Below are positions 42,781 through 52,126 of a DNA stretch of 64,000 nt, in pieces. Location of the stretch: the NCBI RefSeq assembly GCF_018398875.1, contig NZ_JAGWDK010000009.1, positions 243,622 through 307,621 of the forward strand, in the 5' to 3' direction. The translations under genes and the position numbers were made by a program. Below the pieces are notes generated by a model. That model was not told where the DNA came from and did no database searches. It was given only the letters and a program-made list of their open reading frames with translations. Origin of the DNA: Bradyrhizobium sp. sGM-13 (GTDB lineage: Bacteria; Pseudomonadota; Alphaproteobacteria; Rhizobiales; Xanthobacteraceae). How positions within the stretch are numbered: position 1 is the first letter of the stretch; each line of letters starts with the position of its first letter.

Positions 42781-43056
42781 TCAGAACGGCAGCCCCATCA
42801 GCTTCGACAGCCGTTCGATATTCAGATAGCCTTGGTGATACGCCCACATCCCGATGCCGAAGATCACGCCCGAAACAATCGTGGTCCACATCAGCTTCCA
42901 GCCCATCCGCGCCATGACCGGCGCGCCGGGATCGGTGCCGGGCGCGCCCTCGCCGTCCTCGTGCTGGCTGCGGACGCCGAACGGCAGCGTCGTGAACAGC
43001 ACGACCCACCACAGCACGAAGTAGATCGCAAGCGCGGTGGAGATGCTGTAAGCCAT
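42781..43056 (-). CDS. DUF1467 small membrane protein
   Basis: The 91-residue protein has two membrane segments (TALAIYFVLWWVVLFTTLPF and MWTTIVSGVIFGIGMWAY) around a polar linker containing VRSQHEDGE. The motif VLPFGVRSQ (here TLPFGVRSQ) identifies DUF1467. It closes the nuo-birA-rnj-mce series, a common alphaproteobacterial arrangement. Function is unknown. Confidence 0.88.
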   Translation of the reverse strand: MAYSISTALAIYFVLWWVVLFTTLPFGVRSQHEDGEGAPGTDPGAPVMARMGWKLMWTTIVSGVIFGIGMWAYHQGYLNIERLSKLMGLPF

Positions 43057-43062
43057 CAGTAT

Positions 43063-43467
43063 TCAAGCCTGTTCGATTTCGACGAGCGCACCGGAGAAAT
43101 CCTTCGGGTGGAAAAACAGCACCGGCTTGCCGTGTGCGCCGATCTTCGGCTCGCCGTCGCCGAGCACGCGCGCGCCCTCGCTGATCAGCTTGTCGCGCGC
43201 GGCGATGATGTCGGGCACGTCATAGCAGATGTGGTGAATGCCGCCGTCGGCATTGCGCTCGACGAATTTGGCGATCGGCGAGGCATCGCCAAGCGGCTGG
43301 ATGAACTCGATCTTGGTGTTGGGCAGCGTCACGAACACGGTGATGACGCCGTGCTCCGGCAGCGGCACCGCGCCGGAAATTTCGGCGCCGAACGCACTGC
43401 CGTAGATCTTGGCGGCTTTTTCCGCGTCCTTGACTGCGATCGCGACGTGATTGAGCCGGCCCAGCAT
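43063..43467 (-). CDS. mce: Methylmalonyl-CoA epimerase
   Basis: This vicinal-oxygen-chelate enzyme interconverts (R)- and (S)-methylmalonyl-CoA in propionate use. The 134-residue length is typical. Metal ligands are visible as H7 (RLNHVAIAV), H79 (GGIHHICYDV) and E130 (GALVEIEQA). It lies between rnj and DUF1467 with short gaps. Confidence 0.94.
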   Translation of the reverse strand: MLGRLNHVAIAVKDAEKAAKIYGSAFGAEISGAVPLPEHGVITVFVTLPNTKIEFIQPLGDASPIAKFVERNADGGIHHICYDVPDIIAARDKLISEGARVLGDGEPKIGAHGKPVLFFHPKDFSGALVEIEQA

Positions 43468-43535
43468 GACACTGCACTCCCTTGCTTCGATGCGTCTTCC
43501 CGGCGCATCCGCGCGGTCCGCTAACGCTTTCTACC

Positions 43536-45206
43536 TCAAACAATCAGAACATGAACGAGGCAAATCGGTTTCTTACCCCAATTCTCGGCAATGACCGCCC
43601 GCACCGCGCGCCGCACCGATTCCGCCGTGGCGTCCGCGTCGCGGCGCCGAGCCCGCGGCAGGCCTTCAACCGTTGAGACCACCAAGTCGAACACGATCTC
43701 GTCGATCATCTCGCCGGCGGTATTCTTCTCGGGGATGCCAACGAGATCAACCTCGGGATCGTCGGCCAACTCGCCCTGTTCTGTCATGGCGATCGCCACA
43801 AAGGCGCAGCCGGCAAACCCCATCCGGCGCCGTTCGATCACAGCGCGGGATTTGGAGTCCTCCAGGATCGCGCCGTCCTTGTAGAGCCGCCCCGACGGCA
43901 ATTCGTCGATGATGCCGGGATCGCCGGGCCCGAGCTTGACCAGATCGCCATTACGGCAGGTCATTACCTTCGGCACGCCCGCCGCGCGGGCGAGCTTCGC
44001 GTGCTCTGACAGATGCAGCGCCTCACCATGGACGGGGATCAGTATCTGCGGGCGCACCCATGAGATCATGTCGCGCAGCTCGTCGCGGCGCGGATGGCCG
44101 GAGACGTGGACGAGATCGTTCCGGTCGGTGATGACCTCGATGCCCTGAACGATCAGCCCGTTGATGATGGAGCCAACCGCCTTCTCGTTGCCGGGAATGG
44201 TGCGCGAGGAAAAGATCACGCTGTCGCCCTTGTTCAGCGTCACCTGCGGGTGGTCGTTGTTGGCGATGCGGGCCAGTGCGGCGCGCGGCTCGCCCTGGCT
44301 GCCGGTACACAGCGCCAACACCTTGTCCGGCGGGAAATGGCCGTAATAGTCGGCGCCGCGAAAATTCTGCACGCCATCGAGATAGCCGGTCTCGCGGGCG
44401 ACCTGCACCACGCGCTCCATGGCGCGGCCGACCACGACCACCTCGCGGTCGGCGGCCTTGGCGGCGTCGGCCACCGCTTTCACCCGCGCGACGTTGGAGG
44501 CAAAGGTGGTGACGGCCACCCGGCCCTTGGCCGCGCCGACCAGCTTCTTGATGGTGGCGGCGACCTCGGTTTCCGAGGGCGAGCGTCCGTCTCGCACTGC
44601 ATTGGTGGAATCGCCGACCAGCGCCAGCACGCCCTCATCGCCAAGCTGGCGCAAGCGGCGCTCGTCGGTCGGCAGACCGATGATCGGGGTCGGGTCGATC
44701 TTCCAGTCGCCTGTGTGGAGGACGGTGCCGACGGAAGTGTGGATCGCCAGCGCGTGCGATTCCGGAATCGAATGCGCGACCGGAATGAACTCGACGGTGA
44801 ACGGTCCAAGCTCGATGCGGCCGCCCGACGGCACCACCGTCACCGGGATTTTCGGCGGGTTGCGCTCGGCGGCGCATTTGGCCTCGAACAGCGCAGCGCT
44901 GAACTTGGTCGCATAGACCTTGCATTGCAACTTCGGCCAGAGGTCTATAATGGCGCCGAAATGATCCTCATGGGCGTGCGTCAGCACCAGGCCCATCAGA
45001 TTGTTGCGCTCTTTCTCCAGGAAACGGATATCGGGCATGATCAGATCGATGCCCGGCAGATGCTCCTCGTCGCCGAAGGAGACGCCGAGATCGACCGCGA
45101 GCCAGGACCGCTGGTGGCGGTTGCCGAGCCCGTAGATCGACAGGTTCATGCCGATCTCGCCGACACCGCCAAGCGGCGCAAAGGTCAGTTCATCCGGCCG
45201 CGCCAT
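43536..45206 (-). CDS. rnj: Ribonuclease J
   Basis: RNase J is a metallo-beta-lactamase/beta-CASP nuclease with 5' exonuclease activity in mRNA decay and rRNA maturation. The 556-residue protein has the zinc motif THAHEDHFGAI (H77, H79, D81, H82), GDSTNAV, and a beta-CASP domain ending VSGHPRRDEL and IPVHGEALHL. Its start overlaps the birA stop by one base. Confidence 0.96.
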   Translation of the reverse strand: MARPDELTFAPLGGVGEIGMNLSIYGLGNRHQRSWLAVDLGVSFGDEEHLPGIDLIMPDIRFLEKERNNLMGLVLTHAHEDHFGAIIDLWPKLQCKVYATKFSAALFEAKCAAERNPPKIPVTVVPSGGRIELGPFTVEFIPVAHSIPESHALAIHTSVGTVLHTGDWKIDPTPIIGLPTDERRLRQLGDEGVLALVGDSTNAVRDGRSPSETEVAATIKKLVGAAKGRVAVTTFASNVARVKAVADAAKAADREVVVVGRAMERVVQVARETGYLDGVQNFRGADYYGHFPPDKVLALCTGSQGEPRAALARIANNDHPQVTLNKGDSVIFSSRTIPGNEKAVGSIINGLIVQGIEVITDRNDLVHVSGHPRRDELRDMISWVRPQILIPVHGEALHLSEHAKLARAAGVPKVMTCRNGDLVKLGPGDPGIIDELPSGRLYKDGAILEDSKSRAVIERRRMGFAGCAFVAIAMTEQGELADDPEVDLVGIPEKNTAGEMIDEIVFDLVVSTVEGLPRARRRDADATAESVRRAVRAVIAENWGKKPICLVHVLIV

Positions 45207-46018
45207 CAGGCAGCTCCCACCGACGCTGCCGCGCCAAAATAGACCTCGCCCGCCGTCACGGCGGTGCGCTTGCCATCGGCGCTGCGAACGATCAGGCAGC
45301 CGCTCTCGTCGATGGTGTCGAACGTGCCTTCGACGGTCGCCGTTCCCGTGTTGATCGCGACCCGCTCGCCAAGACCGAAGGCACGCTCCAGCCAGGCTTT
45401 CCGAATGTCGGCAAAGCCGCGGCCGATATCCCAGATGCCGCGGAATTCAACCCAGGCGTCCGACAGCGCCGCGAAAAGCTCCTCCGCGCCGACATGAACG
45501 CCGAGCGCCGAGAGCGAAGTCGCCGGCGTCGGCGTGCCCTCGGGCGCGGCAATGACGTTGGTGCCGATGCCGACCACCACGGCGAGACGGTTGCCCGCCA
45601 CGGCTTCGGCCTCCAGCAGGATCCCGGCGAGCTTCTGCCGCTCCGCCAGCACGTCGTTCGGCCATTTCAAGGCGAATTTCAGGGGATCCGCGCCGGCCCG
45701 GCGCATGTTGGCCTCTAGGCTGAGTTTCTGCAGCGCGCGTTCCAGCGACAGCCCGGCGGCAAAGCCCAGCGTCGCCGCCACAGCCGGCGACACATCCATG
45801 ACTTCCAGAATGCTGCTGGCGAGGTTGCCGCGCGGCGCGCTCCAGGCGCGCTGCCGGCGGCCGCGCCCCGCGGTCTGCTCCGTTGTCACGAACCACATCG
45901 GCCCAACTTCGCCGTTCCGGGCGCGCGTCATGGCTTCGGCGTTGGTCGAACCGATCTGGTCGAAGGCGGCGAGACGGTAGCCCGCCGATGTGGCTTTGGG
46001 GCCGAGCGAGAAGGTCAT
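45206..46018 (-). CDS. birA: Biotin-acetyl-CoA-carboxylase ligase BirA (no repressor domain)
   Basis: BirA attaches biotin to the carrier subunit of acetyl-CoA carboxylase. The 270-residue protein begins directly in the catalytic domain, with GRGRRQRAW at 51-59, KWPNDVL and GIGTNV; the N-terminal DNA-binding domain of E. coli BirA is absent, so it is a ligase only. The ATG at 46018 follows the nuoN stop by one base; the 30-codon longer frame would overlap nuoN. Confidence 0.94.
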   Translation of the reverse strand: MTFSLGPKATSAGYRLAAFDQIGSTNAEAMTRARNGEVGPMWFVTTEQTAGRGRRQRAWSAPRGNLASSILEVMDVSPAVAATLGFAAGLSLERALQKLSLEANMRRAGADPLKFALKWPNDVLAERQKLAGILLEAEAVAGNRLAVVVGIGTNVIAAPEGTPTPATSLSALGVHVGAEELFAALSDAWVEFRGIWDIGRGFADIRKAWLERAFGLGERVAINTGTATVEGTFDTIDESGCLIVRSADGKRTAVTAGEVYFGAAASVGAA

Positions 46019-46019
46019 C

Positions 46020-47459
46020 CTAGAACAGCGACTTCGCCGCCGCCGTGGCGACGCTGACCAGCGGCCCCGGATAGACGAAGAAGAAGATGTTGAAGATACC
46101 GGCAACCGCCAGCACCGTACGCAGCTCGATGCGCATCGGTTCGACCTGGCCGGCCGGCTCGTCGAAATACATCAGTTTGATGATGGTGAGATAGTAGAAC
46201 GCGCCCACCACGCTGGTCAGAACGCCGATGACGGCGAGCGTAAACAGGCCCGCCTTGATCGCGGCCACGAAGACGTACCATTTCGCGAAAAAGCCCGCGA
46301 GCGGCGGAATGCCGGCCAGCGAGAACAGCAGCATGGCAAAGAAGAACGCCAGCATCGGATTGGTGCGCGACAGCCCTGCGAAATCGCTGATCTGCTCGAC
46401 CGCCTGCCCGTTGCGCTTCATGGTCAGGATGACGGCGAAGGAGCCCAGCGTCATCGCGACATAGATCGCGATGTAGACCAGCACGCCCTGTGCGCCCTCC
46501 ACAGTGCCCGAGGCAAGCCCGACCAGCGCAAACCCCATATGGCCGATCGACGAATAGGCCATCAGGCGCTTGATGTTCTTCTGCCCGATCGCGGCAAACG
46601 AGCCCAGCGCCATCGAGGCAATCGCGACGAACACGAGGATCTGCTGCCATTGCGGGACGATGCCCGGGAAAGCGGTCAGCGTCACGCGGGTGAACACCGC
46701 AAGGGCTGCGACCTTCGGCGCCGAGGCAAAGAACGCCGTGACCGGCGTCGGCGCACCCTCATAGACGTCAGGCGTCCACATATGGAACGGCACGGCGGAT
46801 ACCTTGAAGCATAGCCCGGCCAGCAGGAACACGAGGCCGAACACAATGCCGACGCTGCCGGTCTTCACCGCCGCCGCGATGCCCGCAAAATCGACCGTGC
46901 CGGTGAAACCGTAGATCAGCGAAGCACCGTAGAGCAGCATGCCCGAGGATAGTGCGCCGAGCACGAAATACTTCAGCCCGGCCTCAGTGGACTTGGCGTT
47001 ATCGCGGTTGCTTGCCGCGACCACGTAGAGCGCGAGCGACATCAGCTCGAGCCCGAGATAAAGCATGATCAGGTCGGCGGCCGAGATCAGCACCATCATG
47101 CCGAGCGTGGAGAGCAGCACCAGGATCGAATATTCAAAAATCCGCCGCGACGGATCGGACAGAAACTCCGTCGACAGGATCAGCGTCACCGCCGAGCCGA
47201 TGATCGCAAGGATCTTCAGGAAGCGGGCAAAGTCGTCGACGACGAAGCTGCCGCCGAAAGTCGTGAGCTTGCCGGCGGGCAACATCAGCTCCAGCGCGCC
47301 GGTGACGACCAGCAGCACGACCGCGAGGCCGGTGACGATTTTCGTGGTCCCCTCGCCGCCACGGTACGCGCCGAGCATCAATAGCGCCATGGCGCCGACG
47401 GCGAGCACCAGCTCCGGCAATACCGGCAGCAACTGATAACCTGCACTCGAAAAGCTCAT
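46020..47459 (-). CDS. nuoN: NADH-quinone oxidoreductase subunit N
   Basis: NuoN is one of the three antiporter-like proton-pumping subunits of complex I. The 479-residue protein has 14 membrane helices, the conserved Glu and Lys helices (LGLELMSLALYVVAA, FKVSAVPFHMWTPDVYEGAP) and a lysine in MAYSSIGHMGF-type helix (KRLMAYSSIGHMGFALVG). It is the last of the nuo genes. Confidence 0.96.
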   Translation of the reverse strand: MSFSSAGYQLLPVLPELVLAVGAMALLMLGAYRGGEGTTKIVTGLAVVLLVVTGALELMLPAGKLTTFGGSFVVDDFARFLKILAIIGSAVTLILSTEFLSDPSRRIFEYSILVLLSTLGMMVLISAADLIMLYLGLELMSLALYVVAASNRDNAKSTEAGLKYFVLGALSSGMLLYGASLIYGFTGTVDFAGIAAAVKTGSVGIVFGLVFLLAGLCFKVSAVPFHMWTPDVYEGAPTPVTAFFASAPKVAALAVFTRVTLTAFPGIVPQWQQILVFVAIASMALGSFAAIGQKNIKRLMAYSSIGHMGFALVGLASGTVEGAQGVLVYIAIYVAMTLGSFAVILTMKRNGQAVEQISDFAGLSRTNPMLAFFFAMLLFSLAGIPPLAGFFAKWYVFVAAIKAGLFTLAVIGVLTSVVGAFYYLTIIKLMYFDEPAGQVEPMRIELRTVLAVAGIFNIFFFVYPGPLVSVATAAAKSLF

Positions 47460-47469
47460 GGCAAAGGCC

Positions 47470-48978
47470 TTACTGGATCAACGCGGCTGCCTTCACGGCA
47501 GTCACGGCGGCGTTGTAGTTGTTGACGAGTTGCTGAACCGAGGCCGCCGACATGTCGAGCACCGGCTTCGGATAGACGCCGAACAGGATGGTCAGCGCCA
47601 CCAGCGGGAACAGCGTCAGGCTTTCGCGGGGCGTCAGGTCTTTGATGCTGGCGAGCGACGGCTTGGTCAGCGCGCCGAACACGACCTTGCGATAGAGCCA
47701 CAGCGCATAGCCCGCCGACAGGATGACGCCGAGGGTGGCAAAGGTCGCGGTCGGGATCGAGACCTTGAAGGTGCCGAGCAGCGTCATGAATTCGCCGACG
47801 AAGCCGCTCGTGCCAGGCAGCCCGACATTGGCCATGGTGAACACCATGAACACCAATGCGTAGAGCGGCATCCGGTTGACGAGGCCTCCATAGGCCGCGA
47901 TCTCGCGGGTGTGCATGCGGTCGTAGACGATGCCGACGCACAGGAACAGCGCGCCGGAGACGATGCCGTGCGACACCATCTGGAACACGCCGCCGGCGAC
48001 GCCTTGCGTGGTCGCAGCGAAGATGCCCATGGTGACGAAGCCCATATGGGCCACCGACGAATAGGCGATCAGCTTCTTGATGTCTTCCTGCATCAACGCC
48101 ACCAGCGAGGTGTAGACGATGGCGATCACTGACAGCGAGAAGATCAGCGGCGCAAAATCATGCGACGCCAGGGGGAACATCGGCAGCGAGAAGCGCAGGA
48201 AGCCGTAGCCGCCCATTTTCAAGAGGATCGCGGCCAGGATCACCGAGCCTGCCGTCGGCGCCTCGACGTGCGCGTCGGGCAACCAGGTGTGCACCGGCCA
48301 CATCGGCATCTTCACCGCAAACGAGGCAAAGAACGCCAGCCACGCCCAGGTCTGCAAGCCGCGCGGCACGGCGGTTTGCATCAGGGTCGGGATATCGGTC
48401 GTGCCGGCATTCCAGTACAGCGCCATGATCGCGAGCAACATCAAGACCGAGCCGAGCAGCGTGTAGAGGAAGAACTTGAACGACGCGTAGACCCGGCGCG
48501 GACCGCCCCAGACGCCGATGATCAGGAACATCGGGATCAGGCCGCCTTCGAAGAACAGATAGAACAGCACGAGGTCGAGCGCCGAAAAGGTGCCGACCAT
48601 CAGCGTTTCCAGGAACAGGAACGCCATCATGTATTCGCGCACGCGATTGGTGACGGATTTCCAGCTCGCGATGATGCAGAGCGGCATCAGCGCCGTGGTC
48701 AGGATCACGAACGGCAGCGAGATGCCATCCACCCCCATGTGATAGCTGATGCCGCTGGCGAGCCAGTTCGCTTTTTCGACGAACTGGAATTCCGCACTTG
48801 CGGCATCGAAGCGCCAGACCAGGATCAGCGACACGGCGAAGGTCACCAGCGTGGTCCACAGCGCGATCCAGCGCGCATTGCGCTGCGCGGCTTCGTCGTC
48901 GCCACGGCTGAGATAGACCACCAGTGCGCCCAGCACCGGCAGGAAGGTGACGACGGAAAGAATCGGCCAGGTTGTCAT
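47470..48978 (-). CDS. nuoM: NADH-quinone oxidoreductase subunit M
   Basis: NuoM is an antiporter-like proton pump. The 502-residue protein has the conserved helices VLFYLFFEGGLIPMFLIIG, FAVKMPMWPVHTWLPDAHVE and LIAYSSVAHMGFVT. I set the start at MTTWPILSVV (48978), which overlaps the nuoL stop (TAATG); longer in-frame starts extend into nuoL. Confidence 0.96.
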   Translation of the reverse strand: MTTWPILSVVTFLPVLGALVVYLSRGDDEAAQRNARWIALWTTLVTFAVSLILVWRFDAASAEFQFVEKANWLASGISYHMGVDGISLPFVILTTALMPLCIIASWKSVTNRVREYMMAFLFLETLMVGTFSALDLVLFYLFFEGGLIPMFLIIGVWGGPRRVYASFKFFLYTLLGSVLMLLAIMALYWNAGTTDIPTLMQTAVPRGLQTWAWLAFFASFAVKMPMWPVHTWLPDAHVEAPTAGSVILAAILLKMGGYGFLRFSLPMFPLASHDFAPLIFSLSVIAIVYTSLVALMQEDIKKLIAYSSVAHMGFVTMGIFAATTQGVAGGVFQMVSHGIVSGALFLCVGIVYDRMHTREIAAYGGLVNRMPLYALVFMVFTMANVGLPGTSGFVGEFMTLLGTFKVSIPTATFATLGVILSAGYALWLYRKVVFGALTKPSLASIKDLTPRESLTLFPLVALTILFGVYPKPVLDMSAASVQQLVNNYNAAVTAVKAAALIQ

Positions 48979-51050
48979 TACTGGCCTCCCAAGCCGAACA
49001 TGAACCAGGTGATCAGCCCCGCGACACCGATCAGCATCGCAAAGGCATAGTGATAGAGGTAGCCGGTCTGGATCTTCACCACATTGCGGGTGACGTCGAG
49101 CACGCGCGCCGAGACACCATCCGGGCCGAAGCCGTCGATGACGAAACCGTCGCCCTTCTTCCACAGGAAGCGGCCGAGCCACTTCGCCGGGCGAACGAAG
49201 ATGATTTCATAGAGCTCGTCGAAGTACCATTTGTTGAGCAGGAAGTGGTAGAGCATCTGGTGCTGGTTGGCGAGCTCGACCGGCAGATACGGCCGGCGGA
49301 TGTAGAAGACGTAAGCGAGATAAAGGCCAACCCCCATCATGACGGTCGGCAGATAGACGATGGTCTTCGGAATGTGGTGCATCTCGTCGATGATGTTCGG
49401 ATGCATCTTCAGCGATTCGCGGAAGAACTCTCCCACACCGTGGCCGGCAAACAGTTCGTAGAACGGGAAACCGGCCAGGATCGATCCGGCGGCGAGGATG
49501 CCGATCGGGACCAGCATCCACATCGGCGATTCATGCGCCGCTTCGTAATGGTGCTGGTCGTGCGGCTCGCCGTGGAACGTCTTGAAGATCAAGCGCCACG
49601 AATAGAACGAGGTCAGGCCGGCCGCGATCACGGTCATCGCGAAGCCGTAGTACCCGAACGGGTTGTGCGCGACATAAGCCGATTCGATGATCGCGTCCTT
49701 GGAGAAATAGCCCGCAGTCAGCGGGAAGCCGGTCAGCGCCAGCGTGCCGATCACCATCACGGCATAGGTGTAGGGGATCTTGCGCCACAGCCCGCCCATG
49801 TTGCGGATGTCCTGCTCGTGGTGCATCGCGTAGATCACCGAGCCCGAGCCCAAGAACAGCAGCGCCTTGAAGAAGGCGTGGGTGAACAGGTGATACATGC
49901 CGACCGAATAGGCTCCTGCTCCCATCGCCACGAACATGTAGCCGAGCTGCGAACAGGTCGAATAGGCGACGATGCGCTTGATGTCGTTCTGGACGAGGCC
50001 GACGGTTGCGGCGAAGAACGCGGTGGTGGCGCCGAAGAACATCACGACGGCCTGCGCGTTGGGCGCCAGCTCGAACAGCGGCGACAGCCGCGCCACCATG
50101 AATACGCCCGCCGTCACCATGGTCGCGGCGTGGATCAGCGCCGAGACCGGGGTCGGACCTTCCATCGCGTCCGGCAGCCAGGTGTGCAGCAGGAACTGGG
50201 CTGACTTGCCCATCGCGCCCATGAACAGCAGCAGACAGATCAACGTCAGCGCGTCGGCGTGCCAGCCGAAGAAGTTGATGGTCTTGCCCGAGAGCCCCTG
50301 CGCGCCGGCAAAGATGGTCTCGAAATCGGTGGTATTCAGCAGCATGAAGACGGCGAAGATGCCGAGCGCAAAGCCGAAATCGCCGACGCGGTTGACCACG
50401 AAGGCCTTGATCGCCGCCGCATTCGCCGACGGCTTCTGGTACCAGAAGCCGATCAGGAGGTAGCTCGCCAGACCGACGCCCTCCCAGCCGAAGAAAAGCT
50501 GGACCAGGTTGTCCGCGGTCACCAGCATCAGCATCGCGAAGGTGAACAGCGAGAGATAGGCGAAGAAGCGCGGCCGGTGCGGATCCTCGTCCATGTAGCC
50601 GATGGAATAGAGGTGCACGAGCGAGGAGACGGTGTTGACGACCACCAGCATCACGGCAGTCAGCGTGTCGACGCGCAGCGCCCACGACACCTGCAGATCG
50701 CCGGAATTGATCCAGGGAAACAGCGCGATCCGGGCGTCATGGTGCATGAAGCCGACATCGACCAGCGTCACCCAGGAGAGCGCGGCGGAAACGAACAGCA
50801 GTCCCGTCGTGATCAGTTCGGCCGCCCGCGAGCCCTGAGCCGGCGGCTCGGAGACGTGATGATCGTCGTGACCATGATCGTCATGGGCCTCCGCGGCGTG
50901 CGCGTGATCGTCATGGCCTTGATCGTGATGGCCGTGGTCGTGATGCTTGACCTCATCTCCGCTCGGGTTGCGCGCATGCGCCCCGAAGATCGCGATCAGG
51001 CCGGCCAGAATGGCGCCCAGCAGCGGCAGAAAGACGATTGCCTGAACCAT
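48978..51050 (-). CDS. nuoL: NADH-quinone oxidoreductase subunit L with a His-rich periplasmic loop
   Basis: NuoL is the distal antiporter-like pump with the long lateral helix. The 690-residue protein has the proton-channel helices (VGLASYLLIGFW, GAMGKSAQFLLHTWLPDAME, RIVAYSTCSQLGYMFVA). It is unusual in the loop after the first helix: residues 36-65 contain 13 histidines mixed with Asp and Gly (HHDHGHHDQGHDDHAH). The segment would lie on the periplasmic side by the normal topology and could bind divalent metals. The core is otherwise standard. Confidence 0.96.
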   Translation of the reverse strand: MVQAIVFLPLLGAILAGLIAIFGAHARNPSGDEVKHHDHGHHDQGHDDHAHAAEAHDDHGHDDHHVSEPPAQGSRAAELITTGLLFVSAALSWVTLVDVGFMHHDARIALFPWINSGDLQVSWALRVDTLTAVMLVVVNTVSSLVHLYSIGYMDEDPHRPRFFAYLSLFTFAMLMLVTADNLVQLFFGWEGVGLASYLLIGFWYQKPSANAAAIKAFVVNRVGDFGFALGIFAVFMLLNTTDFETIFAGAQGLSGKTINFFGWHADALTLICLLLFMGAMGKSAQFLLHTWLPDAMEGPTPVSALIHAATMVTAGVFMVARLSPLFELAPNAQAVVMFFGATTAFFAATVGLVQNDIKRIVAYSTCSQLGYMFVAMGAGAYSVGMYHLFTHAFFKALLFLGSGSVIYAMHHEQDIRNMGGLWRKIPYTYAVMVIGTLALTGFPLTAGYFSKDAIIESAYVAHNPFGYYGFAMTVIAAGLTSFYSWRLIFKTFHGEPHDQHHYEAAHESPMWMLVPIGILAAGSILAGFPFYELFAGHGVGEFFRESLKMHPNIIDEMHHIPKTIVYLPTVMMGVGLYLAYVFYIRRPYLPVELANQHQMLYHFLLNKWYFDELYEIIFVRPAKWLGRFLWKKGDGFVIDGFGPDGVSARVLDVTRNVVKIQTGYLYHYAFAMLIGVAGLITWFMFGLGGQ

Positions 51051-51057
51051 AGCTGAG

Positions 51058-51366
51058 CTAGCCCTTCATCAGATTGACGTCTTCAACCGCGATCGAACCG
51101 CGGTTGCGGAAATAGACCACCAGCACCGCAAGACCGATCGCGGCTTCAGCCGCTGCAACCGTCAGCACCAGGAGCGCGAACACCTGGCCTACGATGTCGC
51201 CGAGGAAGGTCGAGAACGCCACCAGGTTGATGTTGACGGCGAGCAGGATCAGCTCGATCGACATCAAAATGACGATGATGTTCTTGCGATTTAAGAAGAT
51301 GCCGAGGATCCCGATCGTGAACAGGGTGGCGGCGACCGCGAGATAGTGACCCAGACCGATCGTCAT
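51058..51366 (-). CDS. nuoK: NADH-quinone oxidoreductase subunit K
   Basis: The 102-residue subunit has three membrane helices with the conserved glutamates (IVILMSIELILLAVNINLVA and LTVAAAEAAIGLAVLV). The start MTIGLGHYL at 51366 overlaps the nuoJ stop by four bases (ATGA). Confidence 0.97.
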   Translation of the reverse strand: MTIGLGHYLAVAATLFTIGILGIFLNRKNIIVILMSIELILLAVNINLVAFSTFLGDIVGQVFALLVLTVAAAEAAIGLAVLVVYFRNRGSIAVEDVNLMKG

Positions 51367-52001
51367 TTTACCCACTCCGCCGCGTCCGAATCCTGCAGCC
51401 CCTGCCCCGGCGCCACCTTGCGCACGGCCATCGCGAGCTCCGGCGTCCGCGCGTTCTGCACGTTGATGTCCTGCCGCTTGACCTTCGCCTTGTGGCGCAG
51501 CGTCAGCACGATGGCGCCGATCATCGCGACCAGAAGCACCATGCCGGCGATCTGGAAATAATGGATGTACTTCGTATAGAGCACCAACCCGAGCGCCTCG
51601 GTGTTGCTGACATTGGCCGGTATAGCCGCCGTAATCGATTTCGTCGTGCCGGGACTCATGACCCAGCCGCCGGCAACCAAAAGCAATTCGGCGAGGAAGA
51701 TGCCGCCGATCACCAGACCGATCGGCAGATATTCGATGAAGCCCTCGCGCAACTCGGTGAAGTCGACATCGAGCATCATGATCACGAACAGGAACAGCAC
51801 CGCAACCGCGCCGACATAGACCACGATCAGCATCATGCCGAGGAATTCGGCGCCCATCAGCACGAACAGGCCGGACGCATTGACGAAGGCCAGGATCAGA
51901 TACAGCACCGAGTGCACGGGATTGCGCGAGACGATCACCATCACGGCCGAGGCCACGCAGACGCCAGCGAAGAGATAGAAGAACAGTGCGGGAAGGATCA
52001 T
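51363..52001 (-). CDS. nuoJ: NADH-quinone oxidoreductase subunit J
   Basis: The 212-residue membrane subunit has five helices, with the conserved third helix FLGMMLIVVYVGAVAVLFLF that contains the pi-bulge region. The C-terminal polar tail (about 170-212) is longer than in E. coli, as usual for alphaproteobacteria. It follows nuoI after 125 bases that contain a palindromic repeat. Confidence 0.96.
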   Translation of the reverse strand: MILPALFFYLFAGVCVASAVMVIVSRNPVHSVLYLILAFVNASGLFVLMGAEFLGMMLIVVYVGAVAVLFLFVIMMLDVDFTELREGFIEYLPIGLVIGGIFLAELLLVAGGWVMSPGTTKSITAAIPANVSNTEALGLVLYTKYIHYFQIAGMVLLVAMIGAIVLTLRHKAKVKRQDINVQNARTPELAMAVRKVAPGQGLQDSDAAEWVK

Positions 52002-52015
52002 GCGAATGCTCCTCC

Positions 52016-52095
52016 CGTCATTCCGGGATGGTTCGAAGGACCAGACCCGGAATCTCGAGATTCCGGGTTCGCGCTGCGTGCCCCCCGGAATGACG
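52016..52095. repeat. Palindromic element between nuoI and nuoJ
   Basis: Outer arms GTCATTCCGGG (52017-52027) and CCCGGAATGAC (52084-52094) enclose a perfect 22-base palindrome with half site CCCGGAATCTC (52046-52067). The whole folds into a cruciform-like structure. Similar CATTCCGGG palindromes are scattered in Bradyrhizobium as I recall them. The element is inside the operon, transcribed with it, and may process or stabilise the message. Confidence 0.7.
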
Positions 52096-52126
52096 TGGAG
52101 ATATTGGAAACGATCATGCCCTCACC

